From VXOZ01 sp965220045 (lineage in GTDB: Bacteria; Chloroflexota; UBA11872; VXOZ01), in contig OZ244803.1 of assembly GCA_965220045.1 (NCBI GenBank), forward strand, positions 3,100,001-3,164,000: a DNA stretch of 64,000 bases. Reading direction: 5' to 3'. Positions 36,279-45,041 of the stretch are shown one piece after another. A model generated the notes under the pieces. That model did not search any database and had not been told where the DNA came from. It saw only the letters and a program-made list of their open reading frames with translations. Within the stretch, counting starts at the first letter, position 1. Every line of letters starts with the position of its first letter. The translations under genes were made by a program, and so were the position numbers.

Positions 36279-36686
36279 ATTCCGGCGGAAGCCGGAATCC
36301 ATCTTTGCCTCGCCGGTTGCCTGCTACACGAGGTGGGAAATAGCCTCCGCGCTAGCCCGCATTAAGCACGGGGCAGGTCTCTCGCAGGAATGACAGACCT
36401 ACCGACTACAGGTAGGAAAAGGGAAATCATATTGGTCACCCTCGCGCAATTCATGGCCGTCATTTGTATGTTGTAGAAGGGCGTACAAACGGGCGAGGGT
36501 AAAAGAGTAACGCGAGGGGTGCGTCATCCGTCATTCCCGCGAAAGCTCGCCCCGTGCCGGGGCGCGGAATCCATCTTCAGGGCTTGCGCAATCCTGCTTC
36601 GGAGCGAGGGGCAGCCTACACGACACGCCCACATCACAAACATACGGCTTCCACTGTGCAGATTTAAGCAACGTGATCCAAGCTAA
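36279..36686. repeat. Intergenic palindromes downstream of IS copy 2
   Basis: ATTCCGGCGGAAGCCGGAAT (36279-36306) directly follows the right flank. 36529-36578 is a chimeric palindrome in which a GCCCCGTGCCGGGGC hairpin is embedded between ATTCCCGC and GCGGAAT arms. No gene. Confidence 0.7.
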
Positions 36687-37655
36687 CTAGGCGCACGCCG
36701 GATGGTCGGCTGACCAGCGGTTGAACTTCTGCGTAGCGGAAGCCGCCAGCCGAACCCGCGTATCTGCCCAGAGCTGTGCCCACGCCGCGGCGTCGCGGAG
36801 TTCCGAATCCGGGTTGGCGCGGCTGCGTGCCACGAAGTCGGGGAAGACCGGACGACCGCTGGGTTGTCCGACGGGATGGTAGCGCAGGTCGAAGCTCCAG
36901 CGGACCTCGTCTTCCGTCTTGTTATCGTACGAGCAGTGCATAGTCCGGCGGTGCATGAAGAGCACACTACCGGCCTGCATGGGCAGCGGCACGGCCTTTG
37001 CCTCGTCCATCTGATTTGCCGGAATGCTCAAGCCCCCGGTGCCCGGGCAGTGCACGGCGATGCCGTCCCGGTGGGAGTAGGGCACCACGTGCAGGCAGCT
37101 ATTTTCGATAGTGGCATCATTCAAGGGCAGCCACACCGTGAGCATTTCGGTCTCATCCGCCTCAGCTACCACCACGCCGTTGTCTTGGTGCCAGGGCGTG
37201 GGTTGGGCGAGGCCGTTTCGCCCTTCCGTGTGCACCACGCGGGGCGGCAACTTCATCCGCACGTGCTGTATCGGATTGTTGAGGATTTCCGGTCCCATTA
37301 TGCTCTCCACGCAATCGAGGAGGCGGGAATTGATGAGCAGACTGAAGACGGCCGGGCCCGTGTGCATGGGCGCGTCGGCGCGCTCGGCGCTCTGCGGCAA
37401 CGAGATGTCGAACGGCTGCGTGAAGAGTTGGCGGCTTTCGTCGCAAACGCGAATGAGCCGCTGGTCGAACGGCAGGTCGGCGTAGGTCGTGGAGATCACG
37501 CCCTCCGCATGAAGATCGCGGGCGATGCCGTCCAGCACCGCGCCGTATTCCGCCATCACCGGCGCCAGGTCTTCCGCCGGATCGAGCACGTTTTCCGCGA
37601 CCACGTACCCCTGCTCAGTGAACTGATCGAGCTGCGCTTGCGTCAGACCGGCCAT
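36687..37655 (-). CDS. Phytanoyl-CoA dioxygenase family protein, paralogue 2
   Basis: 322 residues from ATG 37655, preceded by GAGGAG; an ATG at 37679 would add eight residues. The iron-binding motif is TPWHQDNG and the distal H and 2-oxoglutarate Arg lie in MHCSYDNKTEDEVRWSFDL, as in paralogue 1. Differences cluster around residues 135-150 (VHTEGRNGLAQPT) and 195-215 (GGLSIPANQMDEAK), which line the pocket in related structures. Both genes read leftwards with similar C-terminal ends (FNRWSADHPxCA). Likely duplicates with diverging substrates. Confidence 0.9.
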   Translation of the reverse strand: MAGLTQAQLDQFTEQGYVVAENVLDPAEDLAPVMAEYGAVLDGIARDLHAEGVISTTYADLPFDQRLIRVCDESRQLFTQPFDISLPQSAERADAPMHTGPAVFSLLINSRLLDCVESIMGPEILNNPIQHVRMKLPPRVVHTEGRNGLAQPTPWHQDNGVVVAEADETEMLTVWLPLNDATIENSCLHVVPYSHRDGIAVHCPGTGGLSIPANQMDEAKAVPLPMQAGSVLFMHRRTMHCSYDNKTEDEVRWSFDLRYHPVGQPSGRPVFPDFVARSRANPDSELRDAAAWAQLWADTRVRLAASATQKFNRWSADHPACA

Positions 37656-38008
37656 AGTATGCTGCTCCTCACCTACCAAGAGAGTGCAAGTTTTTTCGCT
37701 TATCCAATTGTCACCAACGATAAGCGGTGCCGCGCCGCGCGCGACTGTCTTTCAATACAGTACAACCATAGCATTGCGGGCACGTATTCGGGTAGCCCGG
37801 ACGAGCGGAATCGCACGGCCGCAGTGAATAAGACCCGTGCGCAGGTTGCAAACCTACGCTACTGGAGGTGCAGGCTGTGCTGACGGTTGGCATAAAACTG
37901 GGGAGGGGGGGGCAGTGAAAGGGAAATGCTGCATGCAGGCGCCTGTTTGCGTCCCGGCTGCGTGAGGGCACTACAATAGGGGCATGCAGGGAAGGCGGAG
38001 GAATACTC
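37656..38008. other. Divergent intergenic region
   Basis: It separates paralogue 2 from the lipoprotein gene. The only recognisable element is a GCGCAGGTTGCAAACCTACGC hairpin near 37839-37862, a variant of the repeat at 24542. No promoter is assigned. Confidence 0.4.
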
Positions 38009-38446
38009 GTGCAAGCCGTACGTCACCGGTTATATCTGGCTCTTGGCTGCTGCTTATTCGCCTTGCTGGCACTTGGCTGCGGCGGCGATGGCTCCATCCC
38101 CGCCACCGGAGCCGCGAGTGAGCCGGCCGTGCGTTCCGGGGTCGGGGCTGCCGTGGAAAACCGCGAGGCGGCCTTGGCAGCGGTGCGGGCGCACCTGTCC
38201 CAGATTACGTCGTGCCAAGCCGCGCGTACCCGCTTCGAGCAGGACTTCGCCCGCGGCAAGTTCGCGGCGCGCCAGATCACAATGTACGGCCTACAGTCGC
38301 AGAGCCCGGTGTGGGAGGTGGAATTGGAGACCGATTTCCACATCCCGTACGTCTCTTGGTTTGTAGAGCAGAGCGACGGCACGGTGCTGCCAAGCATCAG
38401 CGCGGCGACGTACTACGAGTCGCCGCTCTTGTTCATGTGCCGCTAG
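38009..38446 (+). CDS. Small lipoprotein
   Basis: 145 residues from GTG 38009, with GGAGG seven bases upstream. A basic N terminus, a hydrophobic stretch (LYLALGCCLFALLA) and a lipobox LALG-C (C24) show lipoprotein export and lipid attachment. The mature part has a low-complexity linker and then a soluble domain with two cysteines (TSCQAART, LLFMCR) that could form a disulfide. No family is recognised. It converges with hisA. Confidence 0.72.
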   Translation: MQAVRHRLYLALGCCLFALLALGCGGDGSIPATGAASEPAVRSGVGAAVENREAALAAVRAHLSQITSCQAARTRFEQDFARGKFAARQITMYGLQSQSPVWEVELETDFHIPYVSWFVEQSDGTVLPSISAATYYESPLLFMCR

Positions 38447-38518
38447 CACTAGCACTCCGCCAAACGCGCGGCACAGCGAGAAACCGGTTTTCGGTGTTTG
38501 GCACGGGCGGGATTGTGG

Positions 38519-39244
38519 CTAATTCAGCGCATCCTGCACTGCCGCCAGCGCTTCGGGCAGCGTGAACGCGCCGCGATAGAGGGCTACGCCGACGATGGCC
38601 CCTTCGACGCCGAGCGTCGTCAGCCGCGTGAGGTGCTCGAGGCTGGCAACCCCGCCGGAGGCAATCACCGGCACGGGCACGGCCTGTGCCAGCGCTCCCG
38701 TAGCCGCGAAATTGGGCTGGCTGAGCGTACCATCGCGCTCCACGTCGGTGTACAGGAAGCGGCTGACTCCCACCTCCACCATCTGGTGCGCGAGGTCGAA
38801 CATGTCAACGGCGCTTTCCTGCTGCCAGCCGTGGGTCGTCACCTTGCCGTTGCGGGCGTCCAAGGCCACGACCACGCGGCCGGGATACCGCGCGCAGGCC
38901 TCGGCGACGAGTTCCGGTTGTTCCAACGCCGCCGTACCCAGCACGATCCGGGCCACACCCGCCGCGACCGCCTGTTCGATGCCGGCGAGATCGCGCAGGC
39001 CGCCGCCCATTTGCACGGGAATATCGAGCGCTGCCGTCACGGCGGCCACCACGGACAGGTTCCGGCTGTTGCCGCGGGCGGTGCCGTCCAGGTCCACCAC
39101 GTGGAGCAATGCCGCGCCCTGCTCCTGCCAGCCCCGGGCGGTTTCCACTGGGTCATGGGAAAATACGGTGCTCTGGGCAAAGTCGCCTTTGAAGAGGCGC
39201 ACTACCACGCCGTCCTTGATGTCAATCGCGGGAATTACTTGCAT
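38519..39244 (-). CDS. hisA: 1-(5-phosphoribosyl)-5-[(5-phosphoribosylamino)methylideneamino]imidazole-4-carboxamide isomerase
   Basis: 241 residues from ATG 39244 (a start at 39277 would add eleven residues not found in HisA). Catalytic D in VIPAIDIKDG and D in VVVALDAR, with the two phosphate-binding loops (IASGGV and the ALDAR region), mark HisA. The (beta/alpha)8 enzyme performs the Amadori step of histidine synthesis. hisH lies 321 bases upstream on the same strand, with palindromes between, so the two may not be one transcript. hisF is not in the window. Confidence 0.93.
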   Translation of the reverse strand: MQVIPAIDIKDGVVVRLFKGDFAQSTVFSHDPVETARGWQEQGAALLHVVDLDGTARGNSRNLSVVAAVTAALDIPVQMGGGLRDLAGIEQAVAAGVARIVLGTAALEQPELVAEACARYPGRVVVALDARNGKVTTHGWQQESAVDMFDLAHQMVEVGVSRFLYTDVERDGTLSQPNFAATGALAQAVPVPVIASGGVASLEHLTRLTTLGVEGAIVGVALYRGAFTLPEALAAVQDALN

Positions 39245-39565
39245 GGCTTGCTGCAAACGTCCTTTACGCCGCCTCAACGACAGCGGCGCACTAACATTTC
39301 AACCACGGAGAAGTCGCATTTGTGCAAAGAGCGGACTTGGCTCAGCCGCCATCCGATCTGTGTAGCGCGGGGGCTTGTCCCCCGCCTCTTGGACACGCGC
39401 GGAGAGGGATGCTGAAACTACAAAAGTCTAGATCAACGGATACCGGTCAGAGTACGTACGTTTATGGAGCAACTACGCCATCCGTTCTGTGTAGCGCAGG
39501 GGCTTGTCCACCGCCTCTATGGCTCAAGAAACTGCGCCTAGCCCGACAAGGCACACGGAATTCGC
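39245..39565. repeat. Palindromes between hisH and hisA
   Basis: Two GTAGCGCGGGGGCTTGTCCCCCGC-type palindromes at 39362-39385 and 39491-39514, the second with mismatches (GGGGCTTGTCCACCGC). They lie between two genes of one pathway. Confidence 0.8.
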
Positions 39566-40213
39566 CTATGGCCCGACTCTAACGCCTCTTGCCACGCCGG
39601 ATCGTGCGCCCGTCGCCCAGTCCACAAAATTCTCATACAGCCGCAGGCCCATGGCAGCGCTCTTTTCCGGGTGAAACTGGGTCGCAAAGACGTTTTCCTG
39701 GGCGATCACGCTGGGAAAGGTCACGCCATAGTCGGTGGCGCCGGCGGTCAGCGCGGTGTCGTCAGGATCGGTGTAATACGAGTGCACAAAGTAGAAAAAC
39801 GCGTCGTCCGGAATGCCGGCGAACATGGGATGCTCCTGCGTCTGGCGCACCTGGTTCCAGCCCATGTGGGGCACGGTGAGGCCCTTGGGGAAGCGCCGCA
39901 CAGTGCCGGGATAGATGTCGAGGCAAGGCGTGCCGCCGTCCTCCTCACTTGCCGTAAGCAAGACTTGCATCCCCATGCAGATGCCGAAGTACGGCTTGCC
40001 GGACGCAATGGTGGCGTGCACCACGTCGATCATGCCGTGGCGCTCCAGTCCGCGAATCGTATCCCCGGCCGCGCCCACGCCGGGCAAGATCACCGCCGCG
40101 GCCCGCTCCACGTCCGCCGGGTCCTGCGTCACGACAAAGTCCGGCGTATGCAACGCCACCGCCCGGCTGACGCTCCGCAGATTTCCGGCACCGTAATCAA
40201 TTATCGCAATCAT
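39566..40213 (-). CDS. hisH: Imidazole glycerol phosphate synthase glutamine amidotransferase subunit
   Basis: 215 residues. The class I amidotransferase triad is Cys in GICMGMQ, and His and Glu in ATQFHPEKS. MIAIIDYGAGNLRSVSRA is the HisH start. HisH supplies ammonia to HisF for imidazole ring closure and purine by-product release. No hisF adjoins it here, so partner genes must be elsewhere. Confidence 0.93.
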   Translation of the reverse strand: MIAIIDYGAGNLRSVSRAVALHTPDFVVTQDPADVERAAAVILPGVGAAGDTIRGLERHGMIDVVHATIASGKPYFGICMGMQVLLTASEEDGGTPCLDIYPGTVRRFPKGLTVPHMGWNQVRQTQEHPMFAGIPDDAFFYFVHSYYTDPDDTALTAGATDYGVTFPSVIAQENVFATQFHPEKSAAMGLRLYENFVDWATGARSGVARGVRVGP

Positions 40214-40377
40214 GAATGGTCTTTCTACCGTATTTTTGACTCGCTACCTTCGTATTTTATCGCCTTCGCGGTGGGGACAACAACGAAGGCTGCGCCGTCT
40301 GTGGTAAGAGTTACGAGCACCGTGAGATAGCGCTGCCGACAGTTTTTCCTTTTGGTGGCGAATAGAGCGGGCTGGGG

Positions 40378-40902
40378 CTAGCCAGTATCGTCTTTCTCAG
40401 CGATATAGCGGTTGCGGTTACTGTCCGGATTGTAGCCGGTAAACTGCAATCCCGCCTTGATGAGGACACGGTTTGAAGCCCGGTTCTCGGGCATGGCTGT
40501 GGAGATAACGCGTTTGATCGACGTGTGCCCAAGCATGTAAGCGGTGGCTGCGCGGGAAAACTCCGTTGCGATACCTTGTCCCCAATATGCCTTCCGCACG
40601 ATGAAGATCAAGTCACCTTCTTCAGACTTTGGATCGTGCTGCATGTACGTGAGGACACCAAGCCCGACTGCCTCTCCGTCCTCTCTCCGAACCAACATGC
40701 CGGGACCCCAGCCATGCTGCTCGCAGTGGCGAATACAAGAGTCCAGCCACGCCGCAGATTCTTCTAGCGACAAGGGTCTCCCCTGACCGAAGTGCTGCAT
40801 CATCTCTGGATCGCCGAGCATTTCCTCGAACAATACAAGATCCTCGCGCGTGCACCTTACAAGCGCAAGTCGCTTTGTCTCGAAGATTACATTCGCTGCC
40901 AT
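40378..40902 (-). CDS. GNAT acetyltransferase (RimJ/RimL-like)
   Basis: 174 residues with the GNAT fold. The acetyl-CoA loop is KAYWGQGIATEFSRA, and RASNRVLIKAGLQFTGY is the usual beta-6/7 segment of RimJ/RimL-like enzymes. Substrates in this group include ribosomal proteins and small amines. It is a single gene between hisH and a methyltransferase, with no operon partner. Confidence 0.82.
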   Translation of the reverse strand: MAANVIFETKRLALVRCTREDLVLFEEMLGDPEMMQHFGQGRPLSLEESAAWLDSCIRHCEQHGWGPGMLVRREDGEAVGLGVLTYMQHDPKSEEGDLIFIVRKAYWGQGIATEFSRAATAYMLGHTSIKRVISTAMPENRASNRVLIKAGLQFTGYNPDSNRNRYIAEKDDTG

Positions 40903-40983
40903 AACGGAGCTACCGCACTTTACCTGACTGCTGGATTCCTCAAGAGAATACAGTGAATCCGATGGACCGGAAGGCCTGCATCC

Positions 40984-41832
40984 TTACGGCACGCCGTTGG
41001 GCTTGCGGCGTGGGGTTGGTGGTACGGAATTGGTGTTCGCATGCGCGGGCAGGCGTTCGAGCACGATCCAGCCCAGTCTGGTACGCACCTGGGCGCGTTC
41101 CCAGCCGGCTTGCAGCGCGAGGCGTTGCGCTTCCGACGCCGTGTACGAGGCGCTGATGGATGCTGACGGCTCGCCATTCTCGCATAGCTGCAGGCCGTCT
41201 ACGAACACTTGGCTTACCTTGAGCAGCGTCCACAGCCAGGGGTGTATGTCGCGGCGGGTATCGAAGACGACGATGCGGGCCGACGGCTGAGCGACCCGCC
41301 GCAGTTCAGCCAGGGCGGCAACCGGGTCCTGCAGGTGATGGAGCGCCAAGGTGCTCACGACGAGGTCGAACGTCCCATCCGCGAACGGCAGCGCCTCGCC
41401 CCGCGTCTGGGCGAAGTGCACACGAGACTCATGACGGCCGGCCGCGGCATGGGCCGTGGCGGTTGTCAGCATTGGCCGCGAGAGGTCTACGCCGACCACC
41501 GAGGCACCGGGCGCGTAAGCGGCCAGCTCGAGCGGAAACCATCCCGGCCCGCAGCCCACGTCCAGGATGCGCCACGGAGGCGCGCCGGCGATCGCGTACC
41601 GCGCCAGGAATGAGCGCACCGACCGCATGGGCGGCGAGGCCATGAAACGGCTGTACCGCGCGACGAGCTCCGGCGGCTCGATGGCCTCCTTATGAGAGGC
41701 GCGCTCTGCCGGCGGGTCGCCCGCCCACCGCCGCAACCAGCGTATGAAGAGAATGCCGAGGCCCGCGAGCAGCCCGAGCAGTCCGAGTCGCCGTCCGCTC
41801 ATTGGTAGCGCTTTCTTCTGCTTAGGGAACAC
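40984..41832 (-). CDS. Membrane-anchored class I SAM methyltransferase
   Basis: 282 residues. One N-terminal hydrophobic helix (LGLLGLLAGLGILFIRWL) precedes a soluble methyltransferase with motif I ILDVGCGPGWFPLEL, acidic VVGVDLSRPM and motif IV FDLVVSTLALHHLQDP. The C-terminal tail is proline and asparagine rich. Starts at ATG 41832 and ATG 41802 are both possible, neither with a good ribosome site. Anchoring suggests a membrane-associated acceptor such as a quinone or lipid. It is encoded near a second membrane protein gene but not coupled to it. Confidence 0.8.
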   Translation of the reverse strand: MFPKQKKALPMSGRRLGLLGLLAGLGILFIRWLRRWAGDPPAERASHKEAIEPPELVARYSRFMASPPMRSVRSFLARYAIAGAPPWRILDVGCGPGWFPLELAAYAPGASVVGVDLSRPMLTTATAHAAAGRHESRVHFAQTRGEALPFADGTFDLVVSTLALHHLQDPVAALAELRRVAQPSARIVVFDTRRDIHPWLWTLLKVSQVFVDGLQLCENGEPSASISASYTASEAQRLALQAGWERAQVRTRLGWIVLERLPAHANTNSVPPTPRRKPNGVP

Positions 41833-41927
41833 ATGGCAGCGACTATCTCAGATGCCCCGCCAAATGTACCGAGACCCGCTTACATCTGACCTCGCCTGGT
41901 AGCCCCTCGATAGGCAAAGGCCCAACC

Positions 41928-42863
41928 CTAGGCTTGGGCGTCGCGCACGTCCAGCACGCGCACGTGCGCCTGCTTTGCCGCGGCCTGCGCCGGATCGGTG
42001 AGCGGGCCGTTCACCACCAACACACCCACCCGGTAGGCATCGTCTGCCAGGGCCGTCACCAGCCGATCAACTTCCTCCGCGGACACCGGAGCCTCCGGCG
42101 CCACGCGCACGGCCAGGAAACGCGAGCCGCGCTCCAGCGTAAGATCGGCAGCAGTCTCTTCCTGGTCGTCACTCACTTGAACTCTATACCCCTGGCGGCG
42201 CAGCCCGCGCACCGCGGATTCGATCAGCGAGGCGCGCAGCGTGGCCTGGGGAGTCTGAGCGACCGGCGTCAGGGCCTTGCGTATGTCCCGGTGTATCCAG
42301 CCTTCCTGAGGCGTGGGGCCGATGCGGGCGGGCGGTTTGTCCAGGTAGCGCTCCGCCGCAAAGTTCGCGCCGCAATAGCACATGAGGGCAAACGCCAGCG
42401 GTATGCCGACGATGCTGCCCACCGCCGTAAAGAAAGCGAGCCAGAGCCACAGACCCTTCACGCGCATGCCGTGGGCTACGTACCAGCCGCCGGTGAGCAG
42501 AAAGGCCCCCCACTGCCACTGCGTGGGCACGAGCGGCGTTTGATCGTTGTCGGCGCACCAGCGCCGGTAGGCATCGCCCCGAAAGGCTGCGGCACAGTAG
42601 GAGCCGACCAACGACCAGAGCACCAGGGCCGCGACGCCGGCGCGCGCCAATGCCGTTTCCGAGGGCTCCTGCTGAAAGATGAAGAGTGCATTGATGAGTG
42701 CCAGGAAGACCACAATGCCTTGGGGCACCAACAGGATGCGCCCTTTGGCGGTCAGGCCCCGGCCCAAGTACCAGAACGCGCCCAGCGCAAAGGCGGGCAG
42801 GCTCCAGCCGTTCGGCGGCTGCGGCGGCCAGGGGAATGCGCTGTCAGTGGATGCCAAGGCCAT
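41928..42863 (-). CDS. Membrane protein with a C-terminal degenerate Mrr-like restriction endonuclease domain
   Basis: 311 residues. The N-terminal half has about five hydrophobic helices with a repeated motif (LGAFWYLGRGLTAKG, LTGGWYVAHGMRVKG). Residues 205-305 resemble the Mrr_cat fold: SAVRGLRRQGYRVQVSD, the acidic strand ADLTLERGSRFLAVRV and a VGVLVVNGPLTDPAQAAAKQ segment. The usual catalytic QxK is VRV here, so nuclease activity is doubtful. A TAG stop lies in the loop of a GCCCAA/TTGGGC hairpin (41920-41939) that could be a weak terminator. Confidence 0.65.
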   Translation of the reverse strand: MALASTDSAFPWPPQPPNGWSLPAFALGAFWYLGRGLTAKGRILLVPQGIVVFLALINALFIFQQEPSETALARAGVAALVLWSLVGSYCAAAFRGDAYRRWCADNDQTPLVPTQWQWGAFLLTGGWYVAHGMRVKGLWLWLAFFTAVGSIVGIPLAFALMCYCGANFAAERYLDKPPARIGPTPQEGWIHRDIRKALTPVAQTPQATLRASLIESAVRGLRRQGYRVQVSDDQEETAADLTLERGSRFLAVRVAPEAPVSAEEVDRLVTALADDAYRVGVLVVNGPLTDPAQAAAKQAHVRVLDVRDAQA

Positions 42864-43916
42864 GGCTACACTCGATTGTTGACAATGTTGGGAGATTCCG
42901 ATCTAAGAGTAATATACCCGAAGGCATTCTCGCAGCAGGCACCAGCGGCGCGTAGCAGCTTCATGCGTGAGGGACTAAACGAAGTCCCTTGCACCCAGCG
43001 ATAGTCGATTGAGGCGCCACGGCAGGGAGCGGCAGCGTTGGCGACGCAGGATTCCCCTTCAGTCTCCAGCCGGCAAGCTCGTCCACAAGGATTCCCTAGG
43101 GCAGGCCGGTTCCGCAGCCAAGACCGGATGGGACATACATCCCTGCGGTAGCTCGATTGCCGTGGCCGGCTTCTTTAACTTGGCGCATGCGCTTCTGCAG
43201 GAATCCGTGCCGAATTCCCTGCGACTCTGGCGCAGATTATATCCCATCTTCACTCACTATTGCGGGCAAAATGCGGTGTGCCTTCTCGTTGACTGCAAGA
43301 GGGACCACGGGCCGAAAGCGGCTTCGCTTACCCGGGGCAGGCGTTCTTGGGTGACGTTTCCCCCTGTTGCTTTCATAGTATCAATCCGTTTGCGGCCCAC
43401 CTTGTGATAACTGTAACAGGTCAACTGAATTACAGAGCAATTGACAATAGTACAAGGCACTCATTGCTGGAGAATGGGTGCGGAGGCCGCATTCCGCAGT
43501 AAGGAGCCTGTTATCGTACGAGATTGCGGATTTGCCGAACGTGGCCGTTTTGTGGTATGCGTCGCTGGGCCAAACGCCGCACACCCTTATGCTATATGGC
43601 GTAGACACGCACCTGCTCACCCCATCGCCAGGAGGAGAATTCTTATCAATCTCTTAGGAAACTTGGCAAGCCAATTCTGGGTGGAGAGGCACTTTTCCTT
43701 GAAATGGCGCGCATCAATCGGTTTTGCAGAAGCTTGACAGCAGGCACTATAACGAGATATCCTTGACTGAGCATGTGAAAAAGCACACAAAGTATGCGTG
43801 GGAGTAGCGAGGCAAGGCAAAGCGGATCACAATTGCAGGTGAGCCTGCGTGTAGCGACCGTGTGCAGCATGTAAGCAGTTTTGGGTAATCGTCTTCAGTT
43901 TCTGTTGGAGGTTCAG
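42864..43916. other. 1-kb region without a recognised gene
   Basis: Several frames of 60-130 codons exist but none shows a family motif, good ribosome site or consistent codon pattern. No repeat family seen elsewhere is present. The last 150 bases must include the promoter of the zinc-ribbon gene, but no confident pair was found. Confidence 0.35.
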
Positions 43917-44396
43917 ATGGAGGCAACAGTACAAGTCCTTACCTGCGCGCGCTGTGAGACCGACATTTCCGGTCAGCGTGACGGTAAATCCAAGCGTGCC
44001 GGCCTGTGCGCGCGCTGCGGCCGCGCGGAGCGGCTTTCCACGTATTTCAAGCGCTACTACCAGCGCAACAAAGACAAGATTCTGGAAAAGAATCGCAGGT
44101 GGGCGCGGGAAAACAAAGAGCGTGTGGCCGAGTTGCGGCGCATCCGCCTGAGCAAGCAGCCCAAGAAGCCCAAGGAACCGAAGTTCTGCATGGATTGCGG
44201 TACCTTGGTCCAGCGCGCGCTGCGCTGCAGGAAGTGCTACGTGCGGAACAAGTACCACACCGATGCTGAATACCGCCGCAAGCGCCTCATTACCACCAAG
44301 CGCTGGGCCCAGAAGAAGCGCGAGGAAGCGCGCCTGCGCAAGATGATAGACTCACCGGAGACTACGGCAGTGCCGGAGACCGCGGCTGCGCCGTAA
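43917..44396 (+). CDS. Basic zinc-ribbon protein of unknown function
   Basis: 159 residues from ATG 43917 with TTGGAGG upstream. It has two cysteine pairs near the start (LTCARCETD, GLCARCGRA) and two later (FCMDCGTL, LRCRKCYV), making two zinc ribbons joined by a very basic helical region (FKRYYQRNKDKILEKNRRW). Nucleic-acid binding is likely; HNH-related proteins show similar zinc ribbons, but no HNH motif is visible. The C terminus is made of PETTAV-type repeats encoded by an 18-bp tandem array. Confidence 0.68.
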   Translation: MEATVQVLTCARCETDISGQRDGKSKRAGLCARCGRAERLSTYFKRYYQRNKDKILEKNRRWARENKERVAELRRIRLSKQPKKPKEPKFCMDCGTLVQRALRCRKCYVRNKYHTDAEYRRKRLITTKRWAQKKREEARLRKMIDSPETTAVPETAAAP

Positions 44397-44426
44397 ACTA
44401 CGGCGGTGCCGAAGACTACAGCAATG
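44355..44426 (+). repeat. 18-bp tandem repeat at the 3' end of the zinc-ribbon gene
   Basis: Four units (44355-44372, 44373-44390, 44391-44408, 44409-44426) of CCGGAGACTACGGCAGTG type. The gene stops in the third unit, where CCGGAG is CCGTAA; the frame then continues (TTAVPKTTAMPENIPQPVGS) to a TAG at 44457. The stop thus truncates an older repeat tail. Confidence 0.85.
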
Positions 44427-44513
44427 CCGGAGAACATCCCGCAGCCTGTGGGGAGCTAGATAGGCACACGGACTTCCTGCCACCCGCTCCGCTTCATAGG
44501 AGCGCGAAGTCCA

Positions 44514-44545
44514 AGAAGCCGCGAGCATGTACGCTCGCGGCTTCT
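44514..44545 (+). terminator. Strong hairpin terminator
   Basis: Arms AGAAGCCGCGAGC (44514-44526) and GCTCGCGGCTTCT (44533-44545) pair over 13 bases around a six-base loop and are followed by GTCTTT. It ends transcription from the zinc-ribbon gene and is the most stable simple stem-loop in the window. Confidence 0.75.
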
Positions 44546-44773
44546 GTCTTTGTAGCCATTGCCGGACGGGGGAAAGCGCCGCGCTGTGCTGCAGTCTTGT
44601 AATCGCGAGGGCCACACTACGGTGCTCTTAATGGGAAAAGTCTTGCGAGCTATGGTCGCACCGCTTTGCACCGATGGCCACGCGACCCTGCCCTTAAATG
44701 AAAATGAGGATTGCGGATACACAGTCCTCCTATAGTGCGGCCCAGGAATTGTTGCCCGGGCCTCGAATTCGAG

Positions 44774-44851
44774 TGGCGGTCCCGACCGGATTCGAACCGG
44801 CGATCTCAGCCTTGACAGGGCCGTGTGTTAGGCCAACTACACCACGGGACC
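44774..44851 (-). tRNA. tRNA-Asp(GUC)
   Basis: Acceptor GGTCCCG/CGGGACC, D arm with GTAGTTGGCC, anticodon loop CTGTCAA (anticodon GTC) on stem CGGCC/GGCTG, and T arm CCGGTTCGAATCCGG. The CCA end is encoded at 44774-44776. It lies 34 bases downstream of tRNA-Tyr, transcribed in the same direction. Confidence 0.95.
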
Positions 44852-44885
44852 AAGGTGTTCTCAATCACGCGAAGAACAATCGCGG

Positions 44886-44969
44886 TGGGCCGGGGAGGAT
44901 TCGAACCTCCGTAGCCATTACGGCGCCAGATTTACAGTCTGGTGGTTTTGACCGCTCGCCCACCGACCC
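44886..44969 (-). tRNA. tRNA-Tyr(GUA)
   Basis: 84 nucleotides with acceptor GGGTCGG/CCGGCCC (one G-U), D loop GAGCGGTC, anticodon loop CTGTAAA (anticodon GTA), the long variable arm expected of tRNA-Tyr, and T arm GGAGGTTCGAATCCTCC. After the discriminator A the genome reads CCG, so CCA is not encoded. Confidence 0.95.
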
Positions 44970-45011
44970 ATAAATCAGGCAGCAAGCAGGTATACGCACT
45001 TACCTGCACTC

Positions 45012-45041
45012 AGTATAGCAGCGAATCCCCCTCTTTGTCAC
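45012..45041 (-). promoter_or_regulatory. Promoter of the tRNA-Tyr/tRNA-Asp unit
   Basis: Read on the reverse strand, GTGACA (45036-45041) and TATACT (45012-45017) are 18 bases apart, about 43 bases before tRNA-Tyr. The -35 overlaps the pabC stop codon at 45038, so the tRNAs can be made independently of pabBC. Confidence 0.6.

Noticed and set aside
43009..43820. Several frames of 60-130 codons in the 42.9-43.9 kb gap
   Set aside because: They overlap on both strands, lack ribosome sites and motifs, and none is favoured by codon pattern.
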